Source: Thermoproteota archaeon (lineage in GTDB: Archaea > Korarchaeota > Korarchaeia > Korarchaeales > Korarchaeaceae). From it: a stretch of 64,000 nucleotides of DNA. Under the pieces are notes generated by a model. The model was given only the letters and a program-made list of their open reading frames with translations, had not been told where the DNA came from and searched no databases. Shown here one piece after another: positions 16,523-23,423 of this stretch; positions within the stretch are counted from its first letter, which is position 1; each line of letters begins with the position of its first letter. A program made the position numbers and the translations under genes. The stretch covers positions 62,001 to 126,000 of the forward strand of contig JAOZGR010000001.1 in the NCBI GenBank assembly GCA_027491485.1, read 5' to 3'.

Positions 16523-18244
16523 CCAGTAGTAGGGGAAGTACTTTATAGCTCTTGCTATGGCTTCGTGAGGTACGTTCATTTCGTTCACAGGCGATACTCT
16601 CGCTATTCCTACGAAGTCTTGTGATGATATTAAGCATTCTCCATCGTTAAGAGAAGCTACTTTCTCCAATAAATTCTTATTCCTTATTATGGACTTTACC
16701 TCTCTTAGATCAGAAGGAGATTCTATCCTATGCAGTATCTTAATCCCCGTATTTCTAACTACTCCCGTAGGGAGTTCACTTATATTTTGGGATACCAACA
16801 CCAGAGAGACCCCAAATTTTCTCAGTTCTGAAAACATTCTATCTACTAACTCCATTCCAGTCGGGTCCTTAAATCCCGGAATTAGTTTCTCTGCCTCTTC
16901 GATTACCACCATTATTCTTGGATAATGAGATTTCTTTCCCTCTCTAACATAGTGCTCCCTTATTCTCCTGAGGAAGAAGAACAGTAAAAGCTGTCTTAGT
17001 GTGTCACTTTTTATGTCTCCCATTTCCATGAGAGCAGGGGTTCTCTCGAGTAATGAGATGTTGAAGTTATCGCATTCGAGGACTACAGATCCTTCTGAAT
17101 AGAGTAAAGGTTCTAATTTCCTTAGTAAAGACGATCTACTCTCTTCCTCTGCCTGAGAGCTTACATCCAGCCCTCTCAGCTCTTCAATGAGATCTAACAT
17201 TGTAGGTGAAACCGCATCTTCGGAAGATTGGTCTCTAATCCTCTTTAGAGCTTTAATGAGTAAGTAGAACTGAGAAGGAGATAGGTCTATTACGCTAGAT
17301 ATCATCTCTGCTATTAGATATAGCTCTTTCTCATCCATTCTTCTAATTCCTAAGAGAGGGTTTATGCAGATTCTAGGAAGTTCCTCGTTCACTCCATAGA
17401 TCCTCCCACCCATTTGGAAGACAATGTTCTTGTACTCCCAGTGAATATCAAATATGAGAGAGGGAATCCCGAAATTCCAAGCTTCCCAAATTATCCTTTT
17501 CGTTGTGGTAGTCTTGCCTGAGCCTGTCTGACCTACTATAAGGATGTGCTTCGTCATATCGACCACAGGAATTCCCATAAGTTTACCTTTGAACTCCCCC
17601 AAGTCAATTTTGAGTTCTGAAGTGGTTTTATCCTCATACAGTTGTATTCTATCCAAATTCGAGCTCTTTAGGTCAAGATCCACTATCTTAGAGATTAGTA
17701 CAGGGTCTTTCGGGAACTCCCTATATATGCTGAATCTAACACCCTCTACTGAGCTGTTGAGCGCCGATATTGTCGCTTTAAGGATTGTTTCTGAGGGATC
17801 TCTTCCCTTGTAGGGCACCCATAGTATAGCCCATGAGCTGGACTTTGACCCACTATGAAGGTTAAGAAGGGGACTATGAGATACCCTGCTTGAGATAGCT
17901 ACGATCGAACTTACCCCCATACTACTAAATATCTCACGTAATTTCTCGAACTTTAGTGAAGATTCCCTATCTAGAGGTTCTATGAGGAGTGGGACTGACA
18001 TTATTGTTCCTTTCCTAGTCTTAACTACAATAAAGTCTCCGTAGATATCACATTCCTTGCCTGAACCTTTTCTTAGACGGGTAACCAGCAGTATTAATAG
18101 TACAGGAACTAGAAATAGGAGGTAAGGTATTATTATGACAGCTAGGTTATTTAGAGCGTTTATTATTGTAGCTGCCCTTTTGTATAACATGATAAGAATT
18201 AAGAGCGTCAACCCAGCCCAGATTAAGCGATCTTCATTCCTCAC
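16505..18244 (-). CDS. membrane-anchored HerA/VirB4-like ATPase
   Basis: A 579-residue protein with two hydrophobic N-terminal segments (about 8-25 and 30-54), then a cytoplasmic ATPase of the HerA/DUF87 class. Walker A is GQTGSGKTTTK near residue 237, Walker B is IMVVIEEAEKL near 446, and SQNISELPTG near 490 with a downstream Arg is the sensor region. HerA proteins pump DNA or act in end resection; the membrane anchor suggests a DNA- or protein-translocation role at the membrane. GTG at 18244 overlaps the stop of a small coiled-coil gene by 11 bases, and a TFB-like gene is just upstream. Confidence 0.8.
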   Translation of the reverse strand: MRNEDRLIWAGLTLLILIMLYKRAATIINALNNLAVIIIPYLLFLVPVLLILLVTRLRKGSGKECDIYGDFIVVKTRKGTIMSVPLLIEPLDRESSLKFEKLREIFSSMGVSSIVAISSRVSHSPLLNLHSGSKSSSWAILWVPYKGRDPSETILKATISALNSSVEGVRFSIYREFPKDPVLISKIVDLDLKSSNLDRIQLYEDKTTSELKIDLGEFKGKLMGIPVVDMTKHILIVGQTGSGKTTTTKRIIWEAWNFGIPSLIFDIHWEYKNIVFQMGGRIYGVNEELPRICINPLLGIRRMDEKELYLIAEMISSVIDLSPSQFYLLIKALKRIRDQSSEDAVSPTMLDLIEELRGLDVSSQAEEESRSSLLRKLEPLLYSEGSVVLECDNFNISLLERTPALMEMGDIKSDTLRQLLLFFFLRRIREHYVREGKKSHYPRIMVVIEEAEKLIPGFKDPTGMELVDRMFSELRKFGVSLVLVSQNISELPTGVVRNTGIKILHRIESPSDLREVKSIIRNKNLLEKVASLNDGECLISSQDFVGIARVSPVNEMNVPHEAIARAIKYFPYYWSDLVQ

Positions 18245-18383
18245 GATACATCCTCTTCTCTATTTGTTCGACTTTTAACTCGAGTTCCCTGAGCTTACTC
18301 ATTACTTCATCTATCTTAAAGAAGAGGTAGGTTATCTGATTTGACAAGGACTCCATCCTAAACTTGACCTCTTCAAAGTTCAT
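18234..18383 (-). CDS. small coiled-coil protein
   Basis: A 49-residue protein starting at ATG 18383. From about residue 5 to the end it has a heptad-like pattern of Leu/Ile/Val and charged residues typical of a single coiled coil. It starts four bases after the TFB-like stop and overlaps the start of the membrane ATPase gene, so all three are probably one operon; it may be a partner or oligomerisation factor for the ATPase. A longer in-frame form would overlap the TFB gene and is less likely. Confidence 0.55.
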   Translation of the reverse strand: MNFEEVKFRMESLSNQITYLFFKIDEVMSKLRELELKVEQIEKRMYREE

Positions 18384-18387
18384 GTTC

Positions 18388-19128
18388 TCACCGGATATTC
18401 TTGAGGGTCTTTGATATTGCCGATCGGCTAGCACCTAGGACATCGGCCATGAGACTTTGGGATAGTTCACGGATCCCCACTTTCTTACTAGCCAAATAGA
18501 CTACAGCTGCCGCTATATACACGGGGTTCTTACCTGTAAGGTTAAGACTTCTCCTATTCAGATTTCTAAGTTCTCTTATGGACCTTATTCTAATCCTCTC
18601 AGCTAGTATATGAGTTGGGACCTTTAAGGAAGATTTTCTCAATTTTTCTCTGAATCTCTCGTCCCTGAATATTTTTCGAATAAGGTAGTTTATATAGCCC
18701 TCCCACGGTATGTCTTCCCTATCTGGTAATACTTCTTTGAGTGCTCCTATAGCTAATGCAACCTTAGAGGAGCTAAGTTTTGTGTGTAATATAGGTAGCA
18801 CCTCCCTTATCGGTATAGCCAGACCGCACTTCCTACTGGCAAGTATTATAGCAGCAATTAAAAGAGACATACTGGCTTTCTTGCCCGTAATCAATTCGTA
18901 GCTATGAATTATCTCTCTAGCAAGCTCAATTACTTCTTCTGGAAGTTCTAGTTGCCTAACAACTTTTTCTATAGAGTTATAGCGATGTTTTACGTAGAGT
19001 GGATACCTTTTCAAAGACCTACTTGGGACTAAAACGTCCCCTGCGATATACCCGCAGTGGGTACATAGCAAGGAGCCATCCTCATATGATAGATAGTGGC
19101 CGCAAAGAGGGCACTTTATGTCATTCAT
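18388..19128 (-). CDS. tfb: divergent transcription factor B (TFIIB-like) paralogue
   Basis: A 246-residue TFB-like protein: zinc ribbon with Cys 6, 9, 22, 25, then two cyclin-like repeats (about 55-140 and 150-246). The second ends with SQSLMADVLGASRSAISKTL, the DNA-reading helix-turn-helix. It is shorter than the usual roughly 300 residues, and the linker between ribbon and first cyclin fold lacks the conserved B-reader sequence of a general TFB, so it may be a specialised factor. A TATA-like CTTAATATAG at 19153-19162 is about 30 bases from the ATG, which fits a leaderless transcript. Operon with a coiled-coil protein and a membrane ATPase. Confidence 0.8.
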   Translation of the reverse strand: MNDIKCPLCGHYLSYEDGSLLCTHCGYIAGDVLVPSRSLKRYPLYVKHRYNSIEKVVRQLELPEEVIELAREIIHSYELITGKKASMSLLIAAIILASRKCGLAIPIREVLPILHTKLSSSKVALAIGALKEVLPDREDIPWEGYINYLIRKIFRDERFREKLRKSSLKVPTHILAERIRIRSIRELRNLNRRSLNLTGKNPVYIAAAVVYLASKKVGIRELSQSLMADVLGASRSAISKTLKNIR

Positions 19129-19152
19129 TTCAACTCTACTTGCGCTCTCTGG

Positions 19153-19162
19153 CTATATTAAG
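19153..19162 (-). promoter_or_regulatory. TATA box of the TFB-like operon
   Basis: Minus-strand CTTAATATAG centred about 30 bases before the TFB-like ATG, in the position expected for leaderless transcription. Confidence 0.5.
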
Positions 19163-19204
19163 CTGTATTTTCGTGAGAATAAGGGAAAATTTTCGAGAAA
19201 AGGA

Positions 19205-19540
19205 TTATATTGCCTTTATTGAAAGGTAAACCTCATCCCCTTCATTTAGCTCGAAGGGAATAGACTTCTTATACTTTAACCTCATCCAGAGACCAAAAAA
19301 GGATATCTCCACAGACTTCTCCTCAGGATCTACTTTGTTCACGACACCTTTCATTACTAGATCCCCTTCCTCCTCCTTAGATGTTATATTCACCTCTAGT
19401 TTAGTATCGTCTTTAAGGTCAATAAGCCCCCGGGGTACTTCAAGTGTGAATGTAATTGAATTATCCCTTGAGGAAACCTCCATTATATCTATATTGAAGA
19501 GGGGATCCTGCCTCCACTTCTTCAATATCATCTCAACCAT
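19205..19540 (-). CDS. rpoG: probable RNA polymerase subunit Rpo8/RpoG (Rpb8-like)
   Basis: A 111-residue all-beta protein. The pattern of strands with GDLVMKGVV near residue 60, an EISFFGLWMRL segment near 77 and a final FELNEGDEVYLSIKAI resembles archaeal Rpb8 (OB-fold, D.V..G.V...EISF.GL), a subunit known only from Crenarchaeota and Korarchaeota among archaea. The identification rests on pattern, not alignment. ATG at 19540 is preferred because GGTGAAAG sits about 6 bases before it; an in-frame TTG at 19543 is the alternative. Confidence 0.55.
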   Translation of the reverse strand: MVEMILKKWRQDPLFNIDIMEVSSRDNSITFTLEVPRGLIDLKDDTKLEVNITSKEEEGDLVMKGVVNKVDPEEKSVEISFFGLWMRLKYKKSIPFELNEGDEVYLSIKAI

Positions 19541-19582
19541 CAAACTTTCACCGGCTGGACATGGAGTGTTAAGTGTAAAAAT

Positions 19583-19879
19583 ATGATGTTAGTACCTTAC
19601 ATCGGTATGTCGCTCACACAGCTCCTGAAATTAAATGAGGAGATCAGGTCGGAAATTAAGAGCAACCTCTTCGTGAAGGGAGAATTTGGAGTTACCACAT
19701 CTCTCTTAGAGAAAATTCGAGAGTTTTACAATGAGATATCTATTGTAGACAGATTTGAGGAGATAAAGGGTATTTTGGACGAAGAATTTCCTGGAGAAAT
19801 CAAGATTAAGGGCATAATGAGAGCAATCTCTGAGGACTTAGCTGAGTACATGGCAAGGGTTGCTGAGAGGTTCCTCTAG
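19583..19879 (+). CDS. small helical protein of unknown function
   Basis: A 98-residue, charged, mostly helical protein. It is divergent from the Rpb8-like gene and ends five bases before the convergent PRC-barrel gene. No motif or family is recognised. Two adjacent ATG codons (19583, 19586) could serve; no clear ribosome site precedes them. Confidence 0.5.
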   Translation: MMLVPYIGMSLTQLLKLNEEIRSEIKSNLFVKGEFGVTTSLLEKIREFYNEISIVDRFEEIKGILDEEFPGEIKIKGIMRAISEDLAEYMARVAERFL

Positions 19880-19883
19880 ATAT

Positions 19884-20165
19884 TTAGCTCTTTGTAGCTA
19901 TGTAGACCTTTAAAAGCCTCTCGTCTACAACTATCATCTCTCTGATATACTTCACCGTAGAGTAGGGTACTAGAACATTCCCCTTCCTATCTTTCTTTAG
20001 TTTCTGGAGAAGAGCATCTGCAGCTCCCCTACTGCTCCTAATTACCAAGGAGACCATCTTACCGGTGATCTCATCTATTATCAGGTCAACGATTTCACCG
20101 AGCATAAGGCCCTTATCGGTAATAACAGGTTTTCCAGCCAGCCTAGATACGGAATATCTAGCCAT
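19884..20165 (-). CDS. PRC-barrel domain protein
   Basis: A 93-residue single PRC-barrel: Ser-Arg-Leu-Ala-Gly-Lys-Pro-Val near residue 6, then the GLMLGEIVDLIIDEITGKMVSLVI strand pair, and VPYSTVKYI near 66. Similar stand-alone archaeal proteins are common, and a related fold is found in RimM and CdvA; the function of this one is not known. It is downstream of tRNA-Val(GAC) on the same strand with 34 bases between, so it may share that transcript. Confidence 0.75.
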   Translation of the reverse strand: MARYSVSRLAGKPVITDKGLMLGEIVDLIIDEITGKMVSLVIRSSRGAADALLQKLKKDRKGNVLVPYSTVKYIREMIVVDERLLKVYIATKS

Positions 20166-20199
20166 TCTTTTTCCCTCACAAGTATTTCTGGTCCGATGG

Positions 20200-20272
20200 T
20201 GGGCCGGGGGGGACTCGAACCCCCGACCTCCGCCTCGTCAAGGCGGCGTCATAGCCGCTAGACCACCGGCCC
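20200..20272 (-). tRNA. tRNA-Val (anticodon GAC)
   Basis: A 73-base cloverleaf on the minus strand with acceptor GGGCCGG/CCGGCCC, anticodon stem CCGCC/GGCGG, loop TTGACGA (anticodon GAC), T arm GGGGG-TTCGAGT-CCCCC, discriminator A; CCA not encoded. Identical to tRNA-Val(CAC) at 12309-12381 outside four anticodon-loop bases, but in inverted orientation. CTTTATTTAATGG at about 20293-20305 is the likely TATA element. Confidence 0.96.
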
Positions 20273-20393
20273 CTAGCATGGTAGTTATCTCCATTAAATA
20301 AAGTTTTCTTGCAGAAGTGCATGTTGAGAGATACTGGGACTTATAATCTTCTATGAATAACAGAGAAGTGAAAAGCGAGTGTGAGGGAAAGCA

Positions 20394-20416
20394 GAGGGGG
20401 ATCTATCATCCCCCTC
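20394..20416 (+). repeat. 9-bp perfect inverted repeat (hairpin)
   Basis: GAGGGGGAT (20394-20402), loop CTATC, ATCCCCCTC (20408-20416). Very stable if transcribed on either strand. It is not followed by a T run on the plus strand, so it does not look like a simple terminator. Confidence 0.75.
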
Positions 20417-20485
20417 ATAAAAGCTCCACCGTGAGCAAAAGTAACAGGAGGTTAGTAAAAATGAGTGGGACTTTCATAAACTTTC

Positions 20486-20519
20486 GTAGGAGTAGTAGGG
20501 GCAACTCCTACAAAACCCC
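20486..20519 (+). ncRNA. candidate H-type pseudoknot RNA element
   Basis: Stem GTAGGAGT (20486-20493) pairs with ACTCCTAC (20504-20511). The 10-base loop contains GGGG (20498-20501), which can pair with CCCC at 20516-20519 after an AAAA linker, the arrangement of a compact pseudoknot. Expression and true boundaries are unknown, and no known RNA family was recognised. Confidence 0.35.
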
Positions 20520-20530
20520 TTTATATAAAT
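20520..20530 (+). promoter_or_regulatory. TATA box, probably for the 131-residue protein gene
   Basis: TTTATATAAAT flanked by CCCC upstream and GGGG downstream. Transcription from here would start near 20555 and leave a leader of about 95 bases before ATG 20650. Confidence 0.5.
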
Positions 20531-20649
20531 GAAGGGGGTCAAGACTCAAGATCCTCTTCATCTAATCAGTGGGCCCTTTTACATCATCCCCTGTCATCTT
20601 GGAAGATACCCTCAATAAAAGTTTATGAAATCGAGGTGGTGTGAGACTT

Positions 20650-21036
20650 ATGAAGGAATATTCTAGCACAGAGGAAATAGTGAGATTAGTGACCGACTCG
20701 ATAATCCAAGTTAGGGAAAAAGGCTCACTGGCTGAAGAGACACGGAATCAATTAGAGACCTTACTTGGGAAGTTAAAGGACACCCCATTACAGGAGATGG
20801 TCTCTGCGATATTTAAAGGACTCAAAGAGGGACAAATAGACGATAGAAGTCTCTTAGGCAAGAGTTTAAAGCTGGGACCTAAAGAATTAAAGTTGGTAGT
20901 TAGGTCTTTGGACGAATTCATCAGCACGGAACCCTTTAAGGACATGGAGACATTGAATCTCATGAAATTATGGAAGGATATCTTGGAAGAACTCCTTAAA
21001 CATATAGAAGAGGACGAAGAAGCCGCTACTCCTTAA
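20650..21036 (+). CDS. acidic helical protein of unknown function
   Basis: A 128-residue protein beginning at ATG 20650, which has GGTGGTGTG just upstream; GTG at 20641 is the longer alternative. It is helical, with an acidic C-terminal tail (residues about 115-128). No family recognised. Its last 11 bases overlap the convergent AAA+ gene. The long structured region upstream may regulate it. Confidence 0.5.
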   Translation: MKEYSSTEEIVRLVTDSIIQVREKGSLAEETRNQLETLLGKLKDTPLQEMVSAIFKGLKEGQIDDRSLLGKSLKLGPKELKLVVRSLDEFISTEPFKDMETLNLMKLWKDILEELLKHIEEDEEAATP

Positions 21037-22162
21037 CCATGTATCTTCCACCTGGTACCTTTTCTATTGCTCCTTCTTCCAGTAGCTCCCCAAGGATATC
21101 TCTCGCTTCACTTAATTTCACCTTGAATATCTTTGAGACATCCATGAGGGAGAAAGTAGTCCCCGGTGGATACTTCTTCCTTAAAGTGGCTAACTCCGGC
21201 CTTACATCCTCTGGTACCACATCGATTTCATCAGGTTCCTCTGTAGGCGTAGGTTCTTCCTCAAGACTTGCCTCAGAAATCAGTTTAAGGACTTTTTCCT
21301 GGTTTAACTTTCCACTTTCCTTCAATTCCCTTGTTAACATAGCTAATAAGTTCCTTGCCAACTTCATGAGTTTTCTGGGATTTCCTTCTGCCATCTCATT
21401 AAGTTTTCTCACTAGATCTTCTGTAAAAGGCTCCCCGATATTGAGGTTCTTGGCCTCTTCATTCAATACGTCTCTATAATACTGTAATCTCTTCCTCAGT
21501 ATCTTCCTAGCTTCTTTAGGATTTATCCTCTTCATTTCAAGCTTCTCATGGGGTATCTTGCCTAGTAAGTTCTTCATTATATCATATGCTGGGGGAATAC
21601 AAGCTATTACGATCATTCTACTTCTGTCCAGTTCCTTATATAGTCTAGCAATGAAGGATGAGAATAGTTCAGCGTCCTTTCTAGTGCCCAAGATTACTAT
21701 ATTCTCCACCTCATCTAACATTAGAATAGCGACTTCGTACTTGTTTAGTTCACTTTTTATAAGCGTGAACAATTCCTCCGGATCTCTAGGTAATTTTTTC
21801 CTTAGAGGCTTTAATGGACTTATCCTTTTAATAGATTCAGCTATTCTCATTATTGATGTTTCAAAGTCATCCACATCTATTTTTACATAAAATGAGGGAA
21901 TATCAGATAAGATCTCATCAATTAACCTAAGTCTATGAGTTTTTCCTGTTCCAAATTCCCCAACCAAGAATATTAAGTGCTTGGCACCTTTCCTGACAAC
22001 ATCATCTACCAGCTGGGCTAGCTTTTCATCAATCTCCGTATCTACATGAAGGGCATGAACTTCCTCAAGGCTCTCACTGCTAAGATAGGCGAAAGGATTC
22101 GCCCTTAGCATCCACCTCATGTAACCAGCTTCGACTACCCTGACGTCGCTCTCATCAGGCAT
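21026..22162 (-). CDS. AAA+ ATPase with C-terminal winged-helix domain
   Basis: A 378-residue protein. Walker A is GEFGTGKTH near residue 67, Walker B is AILMLDEVEN near 145, and a sensor-like segment IACIPP is near 187. Residues about 200-290 are a helical lid. After an acidic Glu/Pro linker (about 300-320) comes a small winged helix (about 322-378). The layout resembles Orc1/Cdc6 or MoxR-like ATPases, but I cannot assign it. It is divergent from a secreted protein gene and close to the replication genes at 23.4-26.7 kb. Confidence 0.65.
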   Translation of the reverse strand: MPDESDVRVVEAGYMRWMLRANPFAYLSSESLEEVHALHVDTEIDEKLAQLVDDVVRKGAKHLIFLVGEFGTGKTHRLRLIDEILSDIPSFYVKIDVDDFETSIMRIAESIKRISPLKPLRKKLPRDPEELFTLIKSELNKYEVAILMLDEVENIVILGTRKDAELFSSFIARLYKELDRSRMIVIACIPPAYDIMKNLLGKIPHEKLEMKRINPKEARKILRKRLQYYRDVLNEEAKNLNIGEPFTEDLVRKLNEMAEGNPRKLMKLARNLLAMLTRELKESGKLNQEKVLKLISEASLEEEPTPTEEPDEIDVVPEDVRPELATLRKKYPPGTTFSLMDVSKIFKVKLSEARDILGELLEEGAIEKVPGGRYMVKE

Positions 22163-22209
22163 TTACAGAATCCCTCATATCCTAAGGCTACGTCTTTACC
22201 TCAACTAGG

Positions 22210-22219
22210 TTTATATAAT
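22210..22219 (+). promoter_or_regulatory. TATA box of the secreted protein gene
   Basis: TTTATATAAT, about 48 bases before the GTG at 22258 and in the divergent spacer between the two genes. Confidence 0.6.
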
Positions 22220-22257
22220 CTACTAATTGAAAAACTGTTGTATACTTCCAGACTAAG

Positions 22258-23274
22258 GTGACTTCGATGAATGGTTCATGTACTGCAAGGATAGCCTTGG
22301 CCTCTTTGCTTTTAGTACTGCTACTCCCCTTGATAATCCCTGAGACACGAGCAGATATATTATCAGAAAAGCCTCACTATGTAAGCACGGATGTTATGGT
22401 CTTCTTCAAGACGGAGGATACAGCTGAAATAAGAATAAATTTCACATGGTACGGTCTCTGGGCTAATGACCTAGAAAGGGCTCTAAATAAAACTGGTGAG
22501 GAGAATTACACTAAGGAGTTCATTAATTACGTGAAAAGAGTAGTTCAGGGCCCCTTCATCGGAGGTGATATGGAGTTTTATCCTAAAAAAATGGATGCAA
22601 GGATCGAAAAGAGATTATACTATAACACCACTAGGAGAATAGACCTCGTCTTTACAGCAGAACTGGAAGCCGTAAAAGGAGCCCCAACGGTTTCAGCAGG
22701 GAGGAAGGGTATAGTCTACTCAACTAGAGAGGATGTATCCAACTTATCAAAACTTTACGTTAAGGGCTTAGATTTACTTAATCTCACTGTCATATTACCT
22801 AAGAATTATGTAGTATCTATTTCAAGGCCAAGGCCATCATCGATATACTTAGCTAATGTCTCAGGAGATCTTAGAGTGATCGTATCTTGGGTGCTAAAGA
22901 GTCCAACAGTGGATACTAGAGAATCCTCTGGCTACTCTGGATGGTTCTTCTTGGGAGTAGTCAACCATACAAGGGAAGAAGTTGAGGCCCTTAAGCAGAT
23001 CAGAAGGAAAGTGTCTGAGATTAGAAAAGCAGGTAGCTTAAGCATCGATGAAAGTACCATTAAGAAGGTTCAGGAACTCTTCGAACTATACTACAAACTA
23101 TCAACCCTTGCTCCTAGAAGAGTCGATAAGAATATAACCTATGCTCTAAAGTTAGCAAATGAAATATCTATTATCTATCCGGCAAGTCCCGAGCTAATAG
23201 TTGCAGGATCCTCCATTGGAGTAATGGTCCTAGAACTAGTTGCCTACCTCCTCTACAGAAGGCGCTACGGGTAA
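22258..23274 (+). CDS. secreted or surface protein with C-terminal membrane anchor
   Basis: A 338-residue protein. An N-terminal signal segment spans about residues 10-32 (ALASLLLVLLLPLIIP then ETRA). The body is a beta-rich outer domain with several Asn-X-Ser/Thr sites, then helices (about 235-305), and a final hydrophobic anchor at about 312-333 followed by RRRYG. This predicts a type I membrane protein facing outside. No family recognised. GTG at 22258 and ATG at 22267 are both usable starts. Confidence 0.65.
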   Translation: MTSMNGSCTARIALASLLLVLLLPLIIPETRADILSEKPHYVSTDVMVFFKTEDTAEIRINFTWYGLWANDLERALNKTGEENYTKEFINYVKRVVQGPFIGGDMEFYPKKMDARIEKRLYYNTTRRIDLVFTAELEAVKGAPTVSAGRKGIVYSTREDVSNLSKLYVKGLDLLNLTVILPKNYVVSISRPRPSSIYLANVSGDLRVIVSWVLKSPTVDTRESSGYSGWFFLGVVNHTREEVEALKQIRRKVSEIRKAGSLSIDESTIKKVQELFELYYKLSTLAPRRVDKNITYALKLANEISIIYPASPELIVAGSSIGVMVLELVAYLLYRRRYG

Positions 23275-23423
23275 TTCGTAATACTTTCACCTACCCCCCC
23301 ACTAACAAGAGCACCACAATGAAATTATTGCTATACCACCGTACTACATTTAGGTGATGTTTCACGGCCACTCGAATAATAAGAGATGCATATAAGTTCT
23401 CCGAGTCCTATACCCCACCCAGG

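Larger units (their letters stand above)
20273..20640. other. intergenic region with strong RNA-like structure
   Basis: No gene is supported in these 368 bases. They contain the minus-strand tRNA promoter, a 9-bp perfect hairpin (20394-20416), an 8-bp hairpin whose G-rich loop can pair with a downstream C run (20486-20519), and a TATA-like TTTATATAAAT at 20520-20530. A small structured RNA or structured leader is possible. Confidence 0.5.

Noticed and set aside
20321-20520. RNase P RNA or SRP RNA in the structured spacer
   Set aside because: The conserved cores of these RNAs (the P4 region of RNase P; the SRP helix 8 motifs) were not found, and the region is short.
23275-23360. Possible replication origin boxes (C7 run and CACCT) upstream of Orc1/Cdc6
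   Set aside because: Only one G/C run is present and no repeated origin-recognition element could be made out; origin position is unsupported.
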